The notes: generated from the letters alone by a model not told the origin. A stretch of DNA of 64,000 nt from Longilinea arvoryzae (GCF_001050235.1 NZ_DF967972.1:2803901-2867900), one strand, 5' to 3'; counted from the stretch's first letter, positions 1-10,500 are shown. Made by a program: numbers and translations.

Positions 1-1254
1 ACTCCAGGGCACGGTTTCGATCGGATATTTGGAAAACAGGCTTCGCCCGCCGGTGTCCCCTTCCAGCGCAAGCAGATCGGCGAACGTGCATCGATCGAAA
101 AGGATCGGATTGGCGCATTTGTCGCCCACCCGGGGAGCAATCACCGGCGCGTGCATCCGAGCATGTCGTTCGACCAAATTATGTACGAGTTGCGCCGGAA
201 TCTGGGGCTGGTCGCACAACAGGAACACTGCCCCACCGATATTTTGTGGCAAGGATTGAATTCCCAACCGGATGGAAGTGCTCTGACCGGATTGCCGAAT
301 CGGGTTATTTAGAAGAATGATATTGGGGTATTGATTTTGGTTGATTGATTGGCTATACGCATTATTTGTAACCACGACGACCGGTTTCAGGCCTGCATCG
401 AACCCACATTGAATTACATTCTCCAGAAAATTCTTCCCGTGAAAAAGCAATTCCGACTTTGGGGTGCCTAATCTCGTCGATCCGCCGGCAGCCAGAATGA
501 CCGCCGCAATCGGTTCCCTCGCGGCCAGAATTTCCTCCTCTATTTTATTCTTGAGACCACCCGTCATGACGACATCGTAACTACCCAGCAAAGGTTCCGA
601 CATCCGGCTCGCTGCGGCCATCAAACTTGGGTCATTGGCCTGGTTCAGCAGGACAACGCGGCGAGTATTTTGGGGAATCCCTTTAAGTCCACCGCTTGGG
701 TGCAATAGCACCTTGACGAGTGCCTCCTCCCCCACCGGTTCGTTTGGGGGAAGTCCCGAAAGCTCAGAAAAGATTTCGGGACGATGGATATACGCATTAT
801 TGCATGGTTTTCCCAGCCCCGTCAGCCCCGCCACCACGACGACCGTCTCGGCCCAGGCCGGGATAACCGGCTCGGTCTCGCCCGGCGCCTTCAACGGTAA
901 ACCTTTCGATCCGTCCGCCTCGATCAACAGACTCCAACCCTTTTCTTTTGCGAGGGCATGCAGGTGATCCAGTTCATCGGCCGCCAGACCGTTCACCCGC
1001 TCATTCTTGATTTCCCGGCCGGTGACAATCGTCACGCCATGCTCTACCGCCCCTGATTCGGCAAACGCGTCCAGGCCTTGAACCCAACGATCACCTTCCT
1101 GGGTTTGCCAAACTCCGATGTGGGTGGTTGTGGTTACAATGACCGGCGGCGGCAGTTCGCGCGCCAACCGGAACATGGCAGACGTTTTTCCACCCGCGCC
1201 CACAATTGCCACGCAAGCAGGCCGATCCAGGCGTAATGCTCTGCGCAGGTTCAT
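1..1254 (-). CDS. yqeC-mocA: YqeC-MocA fusion: Mo-hydroxylase accessory protein and molybdopterin cytidylyltransferase (3' part off the window)
   Basis: The reading frame is open from ATG at 1254 to base 1, so the protein's C-terminus lies outside the window (418 codons visible). Residues 1 to about 235 resemble YqeC, the accessory protein of selenium-dependent molybdenum hydroxylases, with a P-loop-like GAGGKTS at residues 19-25. From about residue 249 a nucleotidyltransferase domain of the MobA/MocA type begins (LAAGGSTRLGTPK, later LLCDQP), expected to attach CMP to molybdopterin and release pyrophosphate. The two functions are separate genes in E. coli, so this is a fusion. It is the last visible gene of the long minus-strand train and lies 87 bases after the Mo subunit, which fits a role in maturing the hydroxylases encoded upstream. 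The domain calls are firm; the partner enzyme is inferred. Confidence 0.85.
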   Translation of the reverse strand, partial: MNLRRALRLDRPACVAIVGAGGKTSAMFRLARELPPPVIVTTTTHIGVWQTQEGDRWVQGLDAFAESGAVEHGVTIVTGREIKNERVNGLAADELDHLHALAKEKGWSLLIEADGSKGLPLKAPGETEPVIPAWAETVVVVAGLTGLGKPCNNAYIHRPEIFSELSGLPPNEPVGEEALVKVLLHPSGGLKGIPQNTRRVVLLNQANDPSLMAAASRMSEPLLGSYDVVMTGGLKNKIEEEILAAREPIAAVILAAGGSTRLGTPKSELLFHGKNFLENVIQCGFDAGLKPVVVVTNNAYSQSINQNQYPNIILLNNPIRQSGQSTSIRLGIQSLPQNIGGAVFLLCDQPQIPAQLVHNLVERHARMHAPVIAPRVGDKCANPILFDRCTFADLLALEGDTGGRSLFSKYPIETVPWS

Positions 1255-1341
1255 CCCATCACCCCGCATATAAGGCGGCTCCGTTTTTCCAAAACCACCT
1301 GCTCTTTCTTTTAATCAGGATGACCGAGATAACCATCCCTG

Positions 1342-3561
1342 TCAACGGGCGGTCGATTCGAGTGCAGAGAACACTCTTTCAGGCGTCAACGGGAACTGGT
1401 CGAACCATACACCGGTTGCGCTGTGGACTGCGTCAATTAGCGCTGGAACAAGCGGCAGGTAAGGCATCTCACCCATGCCTCGCGCGCCATATGGACCGAT
1501 GGGATCCGGATACTCCAGCACCACCGAGTCAACCTCACCCGGGACATCCAAAACCGTCGGGATCAAATAGGTCGAAAGGGTTCGCGTGATCGGCAAGCCA
1601 TCCTGCTGGATGAAGTTCTCAAGTACGGCATACCCGGCAGCCTGTACGATGGCGCCGTCGATTTGCCCCTGTACCAGTTGTGGATTGACAGCCTTACCCA
1701 CGTCGTCGGCGCAGACCACCTTATCTATCTTGATCTGGCCGGTTTCCAAATCCACAGACACCTCGACCGCTTCGGCGACATAACCATATGCAAAGTTCGG
1801 CTCGCTCTTCCCGGTTTCCGGATCGTAAGGAGTCGTCTTTGGTGGGCGGTATTGATAGGTGGCGACGGCCGGTCTTTCCTCGTTTCCCCATTTTTCTAGG
1901 GCCAATTTCGCCGCGCCGCGGATGGAATTTCCGGCCATAAAGGTCATGCGCGAGGCGGACGCACTCCCGGAATTGGGTGTGTAGGCGGTATCCGATGCGA
2001 CCAGATGGACTTTCTCGAGGGGCAAATCCAGCGCTTCAGCGGCCATTTGAAGAAAGATCGTGTGCGAACCCTGCCCCACCTCCGCGCCCGAATGGTAAAC
2101 GATGGCCTCATCGATCGTGTCACTTCCGCGGAGTTCGATGGTGGCCCAACAATTCTCGGGTGCCCCAAAAGAAAACCCCACATTCTTGTAGGAACAGGCA
2201 AAACCCAATCCGCGGCGGGCCGAGGAACTGGAGTCACCCGCCAGTTCAGGCTTTTTCCACCCCTTCCCGGTTTGAACCCAGCCAGCCTGGAGGGCACAGG
2301 CATTGACGACCCTGTCGATCGATACACCCGGCGGCAGCGGCGTTCCCACTGAAAGCAGCGAACCCTCGCGCAGCAGGTTCTTCATCCGGATTTCGACGGG
2401 ATCCAATCCCAGCGCTTCGGCCAGCTTGTTCATTTGTGATTCGGCCGCGAACGAGCCCTGCGGGCCGCCGAAACCTCGAAAAGCACCGTTGGGAATGTTG
2501 TTGGTGTAAACCGCATACGAATCGACGTTTACATTGGGAATTTCATACGGGCCCGTGCACATTAATGTGGCGTTGCCCAGGACTTTGGTCGATGTATACA
2601 TGTAGGCGCCGCCGTCTGCGATGATCTCGACATCCGCAGCCGTGACTTTGCCTTCCTTTGTTGCGCCCCAACGGGTCTTGATGAAGTAGGGATGCCGTTT
2701 ATGATGACCGAACATGGATTCCTCACGGCTCCAGATGATCTTCACCGGCCGGCGAATACCTCTTTCCGACAGGCGCAAGATGGCCAATGCCAGAATGATC
2801 TGAACGGACATGTCTTCGCGGCCGCCAAATGCGCCTCCGATCGCCGGATAGATCACGCGAACCCGATCGACCGGAATGGCCAGCGCGTGAGCGATTTGCT
2901 CCTGGTCTTCATGAGTCCATTGGCCACCGACCACGACCGTGATCCGGCCCTCCTCATCCACATAGCTGATCCCCGCTTCAGGTTGCAAATAGGCGTGCTC
3001 CTGTGCGGGTGTCTGGTAATACCCTTCGATGACCACGTCCGCGTTCTTGAAACCCTCTTCCAGGTTACCTTTCCGGATTCGGTAATGGCAAAAAACATTC
3101 GAATCTCGGTCCGGGAAGAGCAACAGCGCGTCCGTTTTCATCGCCAGGCGTGGATCCGTGAGGACAGGTAAATCCTCATACTCCACATCGATCAAACGCA
3201 GCGCTTCGGACGCAATTTCTTCACTGTCCGCAACAACCAGCGCCACCTGATCGCCATAGAAACGGACGTGATCGGCGTAGGATTTAGTCGAACCGGGCCC
3301 GCATAAAACGGGTTGGTCGGGAGCGATCAAACCATATTCGTTATTGGGAACGTCTTTCGCCGTAAAGACGGCCAGGACGCCGGGAAGACTCTCGGCCTTG
3401 CGGGTGTCGATTCGATGAATAATGGCATGCGGCCGGAATGCAAACAGGACTTTCATGAAAGCCATGTCAGGCATTTGAAAGTCACCCGGATAAAGCGCTT
3501 CGCCCTTCACTTTGGCGACTGCATCGATACGCATGACGGACTTGCCAACGGTTAAAGTCAT
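1342..3561 (-). CDS. Xanthine dehydrogenase-family hydroxylase, molybdenum-binding subunit
   Basis: This 739-residue protein is a CoxL/XdhA-type large subunit that hydroxylates an aromatic heterocycle or aldehyde at a Mo-molybdopterin centre. The start was set at ATG 3561 because GGAGG sits just upstream; the frame stays open beyond it but without a better start. Visible family features are an N-terminal a/b-hammerhead region (residues 1-120), GGAFGGRED in the Mo-binding core, AFRGFGGPQ as in xanthine oxidases, and GARGMGE near the C-terminus with the expected catalytic glutamate at residue 698. The AFRGFGG loop argues for a xanthine-oxidase-like enzyme and against CO dehydrogenase, which has a cysteine loop there. 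Its electron-transfer partner is the FAD/2Fe-2S gene at 3976-5391. The substrate is not predictable from sequence. Confidence 0.93.
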   Translation of the reverse strand: MTLTVGKSVMRIDAVAKVKGEALYPGDFQMPDMAFMKVLFAFRPHAIIHRIDTRKAESLPGVLAVFTAKDVPNNEYGLIAPDQPVLCGPGSTKSYADHVRFYGDQVALVVADSEEIASEALRLIDVEYEDLPVLTDPRLAMKTDALLLFPDRDSNVFCHYRIRKGNLEEGFKNADVVIEGYYQTPAQEHAYLQPEAGISYVDEEGRITVVVGGQWTHEDQEQIAHALAIPVDRVRVIYPAIGGAFGGREDMSVQIILALAILRLSERGIRRPVKIIWSREESMFGHHKRHPYFIKTRWGATKEGKVTAADVEIIADGGAYMYTSTKVLGNATLMCTGPYEIPNVNVDSYAVYTNNIPNGAFRGFGGPQGSFAAESQMNKLAEALGLDPVEIRMKNLLREGSLLSVGTPLPPGVSIDRVVNACALQAGWVQTGKGWKKPELAGDSSSSARRGLGFACSYKNVGFSFGAPENCWATIELRGSDTIDEAIVYHSGAEVGQGSHTIFLQMAAEALDLPLEKVHLVASDTAYTPNSGSASASRMTFMAGNSIRGAAKLALEKWGNEERPAVATYQYRPPKTTPYDPETGKSEPNFAYGYVAEAVEVSVDLETGQIKIDKVVCADDVGKAVNPQLVQGQIDGAIVQAAGYAVLENFIQQDGLPITRTLSTYLIPTVLDVPGEVDSVVLEYPDPIGPYGARGMGEMPYLPLVPALIDAVHSATGVWFDQFPLTPERVFSALESTAR

Positions 3562-3595
3562 GCTGCCTCCAGCAGAGAACGCCCGACTGCGGAAA

Positions 3596-3967
3596 TTAAC
3601 GGCTCTTCTTCGGTCCTTTGTAGGATACAGGTGGAACATCCAATGGGCCGTAACGCGAAGGACCAAACGCGCTGGTCAGGATGAAAGTGATCAATTGAAA
3701 AATCACGTTCACGACCAGGAAAATAACCACGCCGACAATAATCTTCACGTAGAGAAGCGAATCGCTTCCACCGTGATAGAGCAAATCCCGGGGAATTTGG
3801 ACCCAACCGTGCTGTGAATTTGCATTTACAAGAACGAGCGAACCAAATATGGCGATGATCGGGGTCAAAAGGAACAATGCAAATCCAACCCCACGCCAGA
3901 TCGGATGGACCTGCCTGTTCCGATCTCTTAAGGATTCCTCAGTCATCCGGCTTGAGTATTTTCCCAT
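3596..3967 (-). CDS. Small two-helix membrane protein of unknown function
   Basis: A 123-residue protein with two predicted transmembrane helices at about residues 26-48 and 73-99, a charged N-terminal tail and a proline/lysine-rich C-terminal tail (residues 100-123). The short loop between helices contains a Trp and a Tyr-His-Gly-Gly stretch. ATG 3967 follows a GGAAGG-type ribosome site; a second ATG seven codons later is possible. It lies 8 bases after the FAD/2Fe-2S subunit gene and 34 bases before the Mo subunit gene, so it is inside the transcription unit. I do not recognise a family. Because it separates two subunits of one enzyme, it could anchor the hydroxylase to the membrane, but that is only inferred from position. 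Confidence 0.7.
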   Translation of the reverse strand: MGKYSSRMTEESLRDRNRQVHPIWRGVGFALFLLTPIIAIFGSLVLVNANSQHGWVQIPRDLLYHGGSDSLLYVKIIVGVVIFLVVNVIFQLITFILTSAFGPSRYGPLDVPPVSYKGPKKSR

Positions 3968-3975
3968 GGCAATCC

Positions 3976-5391
3976 CTATCCTTCCATCCGAGCAGCTTTT
4001 TCAATGGCTTCGACGATCTTATAGTACCCCGTACAGCGGCAAAGATTACCGGTAATTGCCTGGCGAATCTCATCTTTGGATGGATTCTTGCGTTCTTCGA
4101 GTAATTTCGCGGCCGACATGACGAAACCGGGCGTACAGTAACCGCATTGAACGGCGCCAGCCTCGACAAACGCCTGCTGCACCGGGTGCAACCGTCCGTT
4201 ATCGCTCAAACCTTCGACGGTTACAATCTCGGCTCCATTTGCGCGCGGCGCGGGGACCATACAAGCCATTACGGCCACTCCGTCCAAATAGACGGTGCAT
4301 GCGCCGCATTCGCCTTCTGCGCAGCCCTCTTTGGTGCCGATGAGGCCGGCGTCTTCGCGCAACAGGCGCAGCAGGGTCTTCCCCTGACCGTTCTCGAACT
4401 GGTAATTCTGTCCGTTGATGCGCGTCCGGATTGGCGTTTTGGGATCGATTTCCGTCATCGTGTTCACGTGACCGTGAGGATACTCGTCCTGACCCCACAG
4501 CAGAACCGGAGTCTCAGGGATGCCTTCGGTTTCATTGCCGTCCGCGATCGCCTGCAAGGCCCGCCGTGCCATAACGCGAACCATGTTACGGCGATAAGCG
4601 TTCGAACTACGTACATCCGAAATCGGCCGCGAGGCCTGCATTGTCAGATCCGCCGCCTGGCGGATCACCTCTGTGGTCAGGGCCTTACCGACCAGGAAGT
4701 TTTCCGCATCGACCGCGTGGATGATGGTCGGCGCAACCGCGCCCAGGGTAATGGCAGCTTTTTCGACTCGATCCTCGACGATCGTCAAAATCACAGTGAT
4801 GTTCAACAGGGATATGGCCTGCGCCCGCCGAAGCGCGAATTTGATGAAGGTTCCATGTTGCTGCTTCGTCATCACCGGGAAACAGATATCCACCAGCATC
4901 TCATCGGCAGCCATCACCGTCTTGCGAACGCCGGTATAGAAATCCTTCAAAAATACTTCCCGTGTTCCGGCGGTAGATGCCAGTTTCACCTTTGCGCCCA
5001 GCGCCACCAGAGGTGAAATCGTATCATTGGCCGGTGAAGCGGTTATGAGGTTGCCCGCCACTGTGCCCCGATTGCGAATTTGCGGTGAGCCTACCTGCCA
5101 GGCAGCTTGAACCAACGGGAAGGCATATTCGCGCAAGAGTTTGGATGCCGCGCAGTGATTGTGGGTAACATTGGGTCCGATGTGTAACCAACCATCCTCG
5201 TCCAGCCGGATCGAATCCAGACCCGGTATGCGGGATGTATCGATCAAAACCTCGATTCCTTTACGAACACCGCGTTCCATTTCCAGAATCAAATCGGTTG
5301 CGCCGGCGACGATGCGAGCTTTTTCCTGGTTCGCAGCCAGCAGATCCAGCGTTTCGGTAACGGACGTGGCGTTGAAGTATTGTTCCCACAT
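3976..5391 (-). CDS. Xanthine dehydrogenase-family FAD-binding and 2Fe-2S subunits fused
   Basis: A 471-residue fusion. Residues 1 to about 295 are a CoxM-type FAD-binding subunit, with the flavin motifs AGATDL (29-34) and GTVAGNLITASPANDT (109-124). Residues about 318-471 form a CoxS-type iron-sulfur subunit with one plant-type cluster (Cys357, 362, 365, 377) and one C-terminal cluster (Cys416, 419, 451, 453, in QCGYCTPG and CRCTG). Electrons would pass from the Mo subunit at 1342-3561 through both clusters to FAD. The order FAD then 2Fe-2S is opposite to eukaryotic xanthine dehydrogenase, where 2Fe-2S comes first, but occurs in bacterial family members. It lies 9 bases after xdhC. Confidence 0.93.
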   Translation of the reverse strand: MWEQYFNATSVTETLDLLAANQEKARIVAGATDLILEMERGVRKGIEVLIDTSRIPGLDSIRLDEDGWLHIGPNVTHNHCAASKLLREYAFPLVQAAWQVGSPQIRNRGTVAGNLITASPANDTISPLVALGAKVKLASTAGTREVFLKDFYTGVRKTVMAADEMLVDICFPVMTKQQHGTFIKFALRRAQAISLLNITVILTIVEDRVEKAAITLGAVAPTIIHAVDAENFLVGKALTTEVIRQAADLTMQASRPISDVRSSNAYRRNMVRVMARRALQAIADGNETEGIPETPVLLWGQDEYPHGHVNTMTEIDPKTPIRTRINGQNYQFENGQGKTLLRLLREDAGLIGTKEGCAEGECGACTVYLDGVAVMACMVPAPRANGAEIVTVEGLSDNGRLHPVQQAFVEAGAVQCGYCTPGFVMSAAKLLEERKNPSKDEIRQAITGNLCRCTGYYKIVEAIEKAARMEG

Positions 5392-5400
5392 ATTCTTATT

Positions 5401-6198
5401 TTACTCCTTCATGCTTTTCCCGCTGGCTTTGCGGCGACACATGAGAATTTCTGCCAGAATACTGACTGCGATTTCTTCGGGCGTCTCGGCTTGCAGTTCC
5501 AGCCCAATCGGGGAATGAATTTTTGATAGAATCTCTTCAGAAATTCCGGCTTCCAGTAATCCCTTTCGGGTAGTGACCCAACGGCGCTTCGACCCGATAA
5601 TGCCTAGGTAGCCTGGATTGCATTTCCGAAGTAAATCCGGCAGGCCGGCCACATCGACGCCCGATCCTCGCGTCGTCAACACCAGGTAAGTACTCCGGTC
5701 GATTTCGATCTGGTCCGCCAGGTCTCCCATGGGCGCATTTACGAGCACATCCGCATCGGGATTCGCGTCGGTTGAGGCGAATTCCGGGCGATCGTCGCAC
5801 ACCACCACCCGAAAATCCAGCCATTGTGCCAGGTGAGCCACGGCTTTTCCGACATGCCCGCCACCAATGACCACCAGCGTCGATTTCGGCAGAATAGGCT
5901 CGACATAAATTTCCATGGTTCCACCGCATACACCCGGATCGCCCCGTTTCGGATCGATCATCGAAAAAGACAGTTTTCGCGATTGACCATCCTCGAGCGA
6001 CTGGAGCGCCTCATGGATGATCCGGCCTTCGATTTCACCGCCGCCAACCGTCCCGACGAATGTCCCATCCGGGAAGACCACCATCCTGCTTCCCTCGTGA
6101 CGCGGCGTCGAACCCTGGCTATCGATGACAGTACACAGGGCGCCTGCCCGATTATTTTCTTCGAGATCCGCCAGCACCTGCCAGATGTTCTTGATCAT
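5401..6198 (-). CDS. xdhC: XdhC/CoxI-family molybdenum cofactor chaperone
   Basis: This 265-residue protein belongs to the XdhC/CoxI family. Members bind sulfurated molybdenum cofactor and insert it into xanthine dehydrogenase-type enzymes in the cytoplasm. The N-terminal XdhC domain has VGGGEIEG (residues 51-58) and a Cys-Gly-Gly at 91-93. A C-terminal Rossmann-like domain begins at about residue 109 with VIGGGHVGKA, and the family's IGSKRR and IHSPIGL motifs follow. ATG 6198 overlaps the stop of the pyrophosphatase gene by four bases (ATGA), so the two are translationally coupled. The related selenium-system protein YqeB is an alternative, but the length and both motif blocks fit XdhC better. 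Confidence 0.92.
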   Translation of the reverse strand: MIKNIWQVLADLEENNRAGALCTVIDSQGSTPRHEGSRMVVFPDGTFVGTVGGGEIEGRIIHEALQSLEDGQSRKLSFSMIDPKRGDPGVCGGTMEIYVEPILPKSTLVVIGGGHVGKAVAHLAQWLDFRVVVCDDRPEFASTDANPDADVLVNAPMGDLADQIEIDRSTYLVLTTRGSGVDVAGLPDLLRKCNPGYLGIIGSKRRWVTTRKGLLEAGISEEILSKIHSPIGLELQAETPEEIAVSILAEILMCRRKASGKSMKE

Positions 6199-7541
6199 CT
6201 TTCCAACAGACCCAGGACCACGGGAAGTAATTGCTTCTTGCGAGATACAACGCCTTCAGCCAGACGCGTTCCGTCCGTTTGAGGCGGATAAGGTAGATCC
6301 TCCAGGAGGGGCGGTTGGTTTGCCACCAACAGACGGCTGGTGCCTCGGACGACGTCGGTCACCATGAGCATGGCAAAATCCAGGCCCTTTTGCTCGCGCA
6401 GCGCTTCCAAAGCCTTTGTCAACGCTTCGAGGTGTTCGCTGATCTCGAATAGATTGCTCACTTCAGCCTGGGCAACCGCGAATTGGAAACCACCACTGCG
6501 ATAGATCTTCATATCGCTCGAGACGATCTCACTTGGAGCTCTGGCTCCCAAACCGGCTCCGGCAGCCAATACCTTTTCGCCATACGAGCGAATGGTCTCA
6601 TTCGCCAGGACGCTTCCACCGACGAAAGCCCAGCGTGCAAGCCTGTCCGCAGCCAGACGGTCCCGTTCGGTTGTGGTCGGTGAAGCCAGAATGAGCGTAT
6701 CGGAGAGCAAGCCGGCCAACATCAAGCCTGCCAGCAGCGGAGGCGCGGATAAACCGGCGTCCTCGATTCGCTCTGAGACCAATGTGCTGGTGCTGCCGAC
6801 GATATCGACGCTGAACCGAATGGGGGTTCGCGTGGATGGATTCCCCAGACGATGGTGATCCAGAATTTCAAGCAATTCGGCTTCATCCAGCGAACCGACC
6901 GCCTGGGACACTTCATTATGGTCTACCAGGACGATCTTCAGCCGCGGCGGATTCAGGAGGTCGCGCTGGCGGCATACACCCACATAATGACCTTCATCAT
7001 CCGTTACGATAAACTCATCGCCTTCCTCGCGTAAAATCCGGGTGATCACATCCCGGATGCGGGTGCTTGCCTGGAATTTCGCCACCTTCGTATCCGCCGC
7101 CAGATTGCACGGATATTCGAGAATTTCGCTGATCCGGGCTTCCTGTTGCTTGGGATGCGGCCCGACCAGATGGAAGAGAAATTCGAACAAACTCCGGCCG
7201 TTTACCAGACCAAAAGGCGTGCCGTCCAGATTGACGAGCGGCGCGATGCCACCGGTCCGTGAAGCCACCGACCATGCATCCCTGAGCGGTTTTTCCGGCA
7301 AAGTCGTGTCGAAGCGGCGCATGACGGATTCAAAACGCGGCGATGCATCATTCAGCAAAATCGGCGCTTCCATTCCCAGGTACTTCAAAACCCAGGATGT
7401 CTGGGCATTGGTTGCGCCGGCCCGGGCCGCGATGGTATCCAATCCGTCGCGTTCGCGTAAAAGCCAGGCGTAACTTGCCGCCGCAGCGATCGAATCCGTA
7501 TCGGGATTTACATGGCCAATGACATAAATGGGTGTCTGCAT
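6195..7541 (-). CDS. ppaC: Manganese-dependent inorganic pyrophosphatase with CBS insert (DHH family)
   Basis: A 448-residue family II pyrophosphatase. The DHH catalytic half is split: HVNPDTDS (residues 10-17) supplies the first metal ligands, a regulatory insert of two CBS-like segments spans about 70-200, and the DHH half resumes with VLVDHN (204-209) and DHH (228-230). DHHA2 fills about 320-445. CBS-pyrophosphatases are known to be controlled by adenine nucleotides. In this gene train CofC and MocA both release pyrophosphate, so removing it would pull cofactor synthesis forward; this link is inferred. The start follows an AAGGAAG ribosome site, and the stop overlaps the xdhC start. Confidence 0.88.
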   Translation of the reverse strand: MQTPIYVIGHVNPDTDSIAAAASYAWLLRERDGLDTIAARAGATNAQTSWVLKYLGMEAPILLNDASPRFESVMRRFDTTLPEKPLRDAWSVASRTGGIAPLVNLDGTPFGLVNGRSLFEFLFHLVGPHPKQQEARISEILEYPCNLAADTKVAKFQASTRIRDVITRILREEGDEFIVTDDEGHYVGVCRQRDLLNPPRLKIVLVDHNEVSQAVGSLDEAELLEILDHHRLGNPSTRTPIRFSVDIVGSTSTLVSERIEDAGLSAPPLLAGLMLAGLLSDTLILASPTTTERDRLAADRLARWAFVGGSVLANETIRSYGEKVLAAGAGLGARAPSEIVSSDMKIYRSGGFQFAVAQAEVSNLFEISEHLEALTKALEALREQKGLDFAMLMVTDVVRGTSRLLVANQPPLLEDLPYPPQTDGTRLAEGVVSRKKQLLPVVLGLLER

Positions 7542-7575
7542 TCAGGTTCTTCCTTACAAATAAAACGATAATGGG

Positions 7576-10500
7576 TTATTTCTCGTTCAACGCGCGCCAG
7601 ATCCGTTCCGGCGTCGCTGGATTCGAGGTCAAGTTCGCTCCACAGGCATCGAGAATCGCATTTCCCACAGCCGGCGCCACGCCATCCAATGGAATCTCGG
7701 CCACGGCTTTTACCCCGAAGGGATGGGAAGGTTCGTAAGTTTGGACGAAAATCGTTTCCAATTCAGGCATTTCGTCCGCGCGAAAGATGTGATAATCCAT
7801 CAAATCACGCTCGCGCGCCCTGCCCTGCTCATCATAACGCATTTCTTCACATACTGCGTATCCCAAAGCTTGCGTCATACCGCCCTCGATTTGCCCCGAA
7901 GCGGTAATTGGATTCACAATTACCCCCGAATCGACTGCCATTATAAGCTTATCGACCCGGACTGCGCCAGTTTGTACGTCAACTGTAACTTCTGCAAATT
8001 GCGCGGCGAACGGCGGCGGCGAAGAGGGTGAAACGTACGATCCGACCCCCATGATCTGTTCCTGATCGGTCTTATGGAGCGCGTCGTGCGCGACATCCCA
8101 TAGACTGACCGAACGCCCATCCGGGGCGACCGCGTGCCGGTCTTCGAGCGCAATTTCTTCCGCATCCACCGGATTGCCGCCCATTTCGCCGATCATACGC
8201 GCTGCGCGCAGACGAATGCGCTCGGCGACATTCTCAGCCGCGCGAACGACGGCCCCGCCGGAGATGTAAGTGGTGCTGGATGCATAAGCACCCACATCGA
8301 ACGGCGTGAAGTCCGTATCCGAAGAATACACTATGATATCGTCAACCGGGACGCCCAACACTTCGGCAGCCATTTGCGCCAAAACCGTATCGGACCCGGT
8401 ACCCAGATCAGTAGCGCCGACCAATAAATTGAATGAACCATCATCGTTCATCTTGATGCTTGCGCCGCCCATATCCAGATACGGGATAGCCGTGCCCTGC
8501 ATCACGGTCGTAATGCCGATGCCGCGGCGTAAATGCGGCTGGCCTTCGACCACATGCCAGGCCGGATTGCCGAATTTCTGATCCCAACCAATGGCGGCTT
8601 TCCCCTGGCGCACGCACTCTTCCAACCCGACAGTATGGATGATCTCGGGCTTCGGTTCGCGGCCTTCACTCCAGGCGGTGCTGAAAGGATGGAGTTCGCC
8701 CGCTCGAACGGCGTTCTTCAAACGGAATTCGATCGGATCGAGGCCAAGATCGCGAGCAATCAGCTCCAGGTGCCGGTCGAGTGGCCAATACCCCTGGGGA
8801 ACGCCGTATCCGCGGAAGGCGCCCGCGGGAGGGGTGTTGGTGTAAACCACGTCCGCGTAGAAGCGAATGTTGGGATGTTTTCGGTATTCGCCGTCCCCGA
8901 CATACAAACCCATCGATTTATGGCCCGTGTTGCCCGTCACCGTCAACGCGTGGCAGCCGTATGCGCCCGTATCACTCAGAGCGTACATTTCGTTGGCGGT
9001 AATCGTCCCGTCCTTCTTGACGCCGGTCTTCATGTGAATGCGCATCGGATGGCGCGAACGCGAAGCGGTAAATTCTTCGTCGCGGTTGTATTCAACCAGG
9101 ACCGGACGCCCGGTTGCGATCGTCAGATGCGCGGCCACGTCTTCGATCAGGATTTCCTGTTTTCCGCCAAAACCTCCGCCAACCCGGGGTTTGATCACTC
9201 GAATCCGTTTGATTGGCAGTCCCAAAACCGGCGCAAGCACGCGCCGGACGTGGAACGGGACTTGCGTGCTGGTGCGAACCACCATGCGATCGTCCTCGTC
9301 CCAGTACGTCATCACGACGTGGGGTTCAATGTGCGCCTGCTGCACCTTGGGCACATCGTAATCGGCCTCGTAGATCTTGTCGGCTTCAGCGAAACCTTTT
9401 TCGACGTCCCCGATATCGATGCGAATCTCAGCCGCAAGATTCCGTTTGGGATCGGAATCGGCAAAGTTGACATACTCTTCTTCATCGTGGATTTGAACCG
9501 CGCCGGTCTGCATGGCATTGCGCGAATCCAGGATGGCGGGCAATTTCTCGTATTCGACATCGATCAAGGACAGCGCCAGTTGGGCGATTTCTTCGGTTTC
9601 GGCGGCCACGAATGCCACGCGGTCGCCCACAAATCGCACCTTTTGATCCAATGAAAACATGTCCAACGGGCCCGGAATCGGGTCGGATTGCCCCGCGGTT
9701 GAATAAGCCACCCGTGGCAGGTCCTTCCAGGTGAGCACGGCAGCCACACCGGGCAGTGCTTTGGCCCGCGAGACGTCGATCGATTTAATACGCGCATGCG
9801 CAACCGGGCTGTGTAGGATTTTCCCGATCAGCAATCCGCGTTTTTCGAGATCGGCCGTAAAGGCCGGTTTACCCTGGACCAGTTTGAGCGCATCGACTTT
9901 GGGCTCCGATTTGCCGACCACCGAACGGGTCGGGCTCTGGGGAACAGTCCAAATCTTGGGCAGCACTCGGGTCTGAACGAAACCGCCCGTTTGAGGTAAC
10001 CCTTCCGGCACCTCCGGGTGTCCACCTTCTTCAGGCTGCCAACCCTCCGGCGCGGGTTGGGCGGTGTGCTCGATCGGCGGCACCAACTCACCCCGCATTT
10101 GAGCGGCAGCGCGCAGGACGGCCTGAACGGGTTTCTCATATCCGGTGCAGCGACACAATACCCCCGAAAGGGTATCCCGTACCTGCTCTTCGCTCGGATC
10201 GAGTGTCTCATCCAGCAGGGATTTTGCGGCCAAAATCATGGCCGGTGTACAGTAGCCGCATTGGATGGCGCCGGTTTCGACGAATGCCTGCTGCAATGGG
10301 TGCAGTCCCCCGGTTTTCTTCCAGCCCTGTTCGGGATGTTCGCCCAGCGCCTCGATGGTATCAATCCGGTGCCCACCGGCCTGTGCGGCTAAGATGCTGC
10401 AAGAATTGACCGGTTTCCCATCCAATAACACGGCGCAGGCGCCGCATTCTCCTTTATCGCAACCGCCGAATTTTGCCCCAAAGAATCCTTCGCGCCGTAA

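Noticed and set aside
1342..3561. CO dehydrogenase (CoxL) identity for the 739-residue Mo subunit
   Set aside because: The CoxL active-site cysteine loop is absent; AFRGFGGPQ is typical of xanthine-oxidase-like enzymes.
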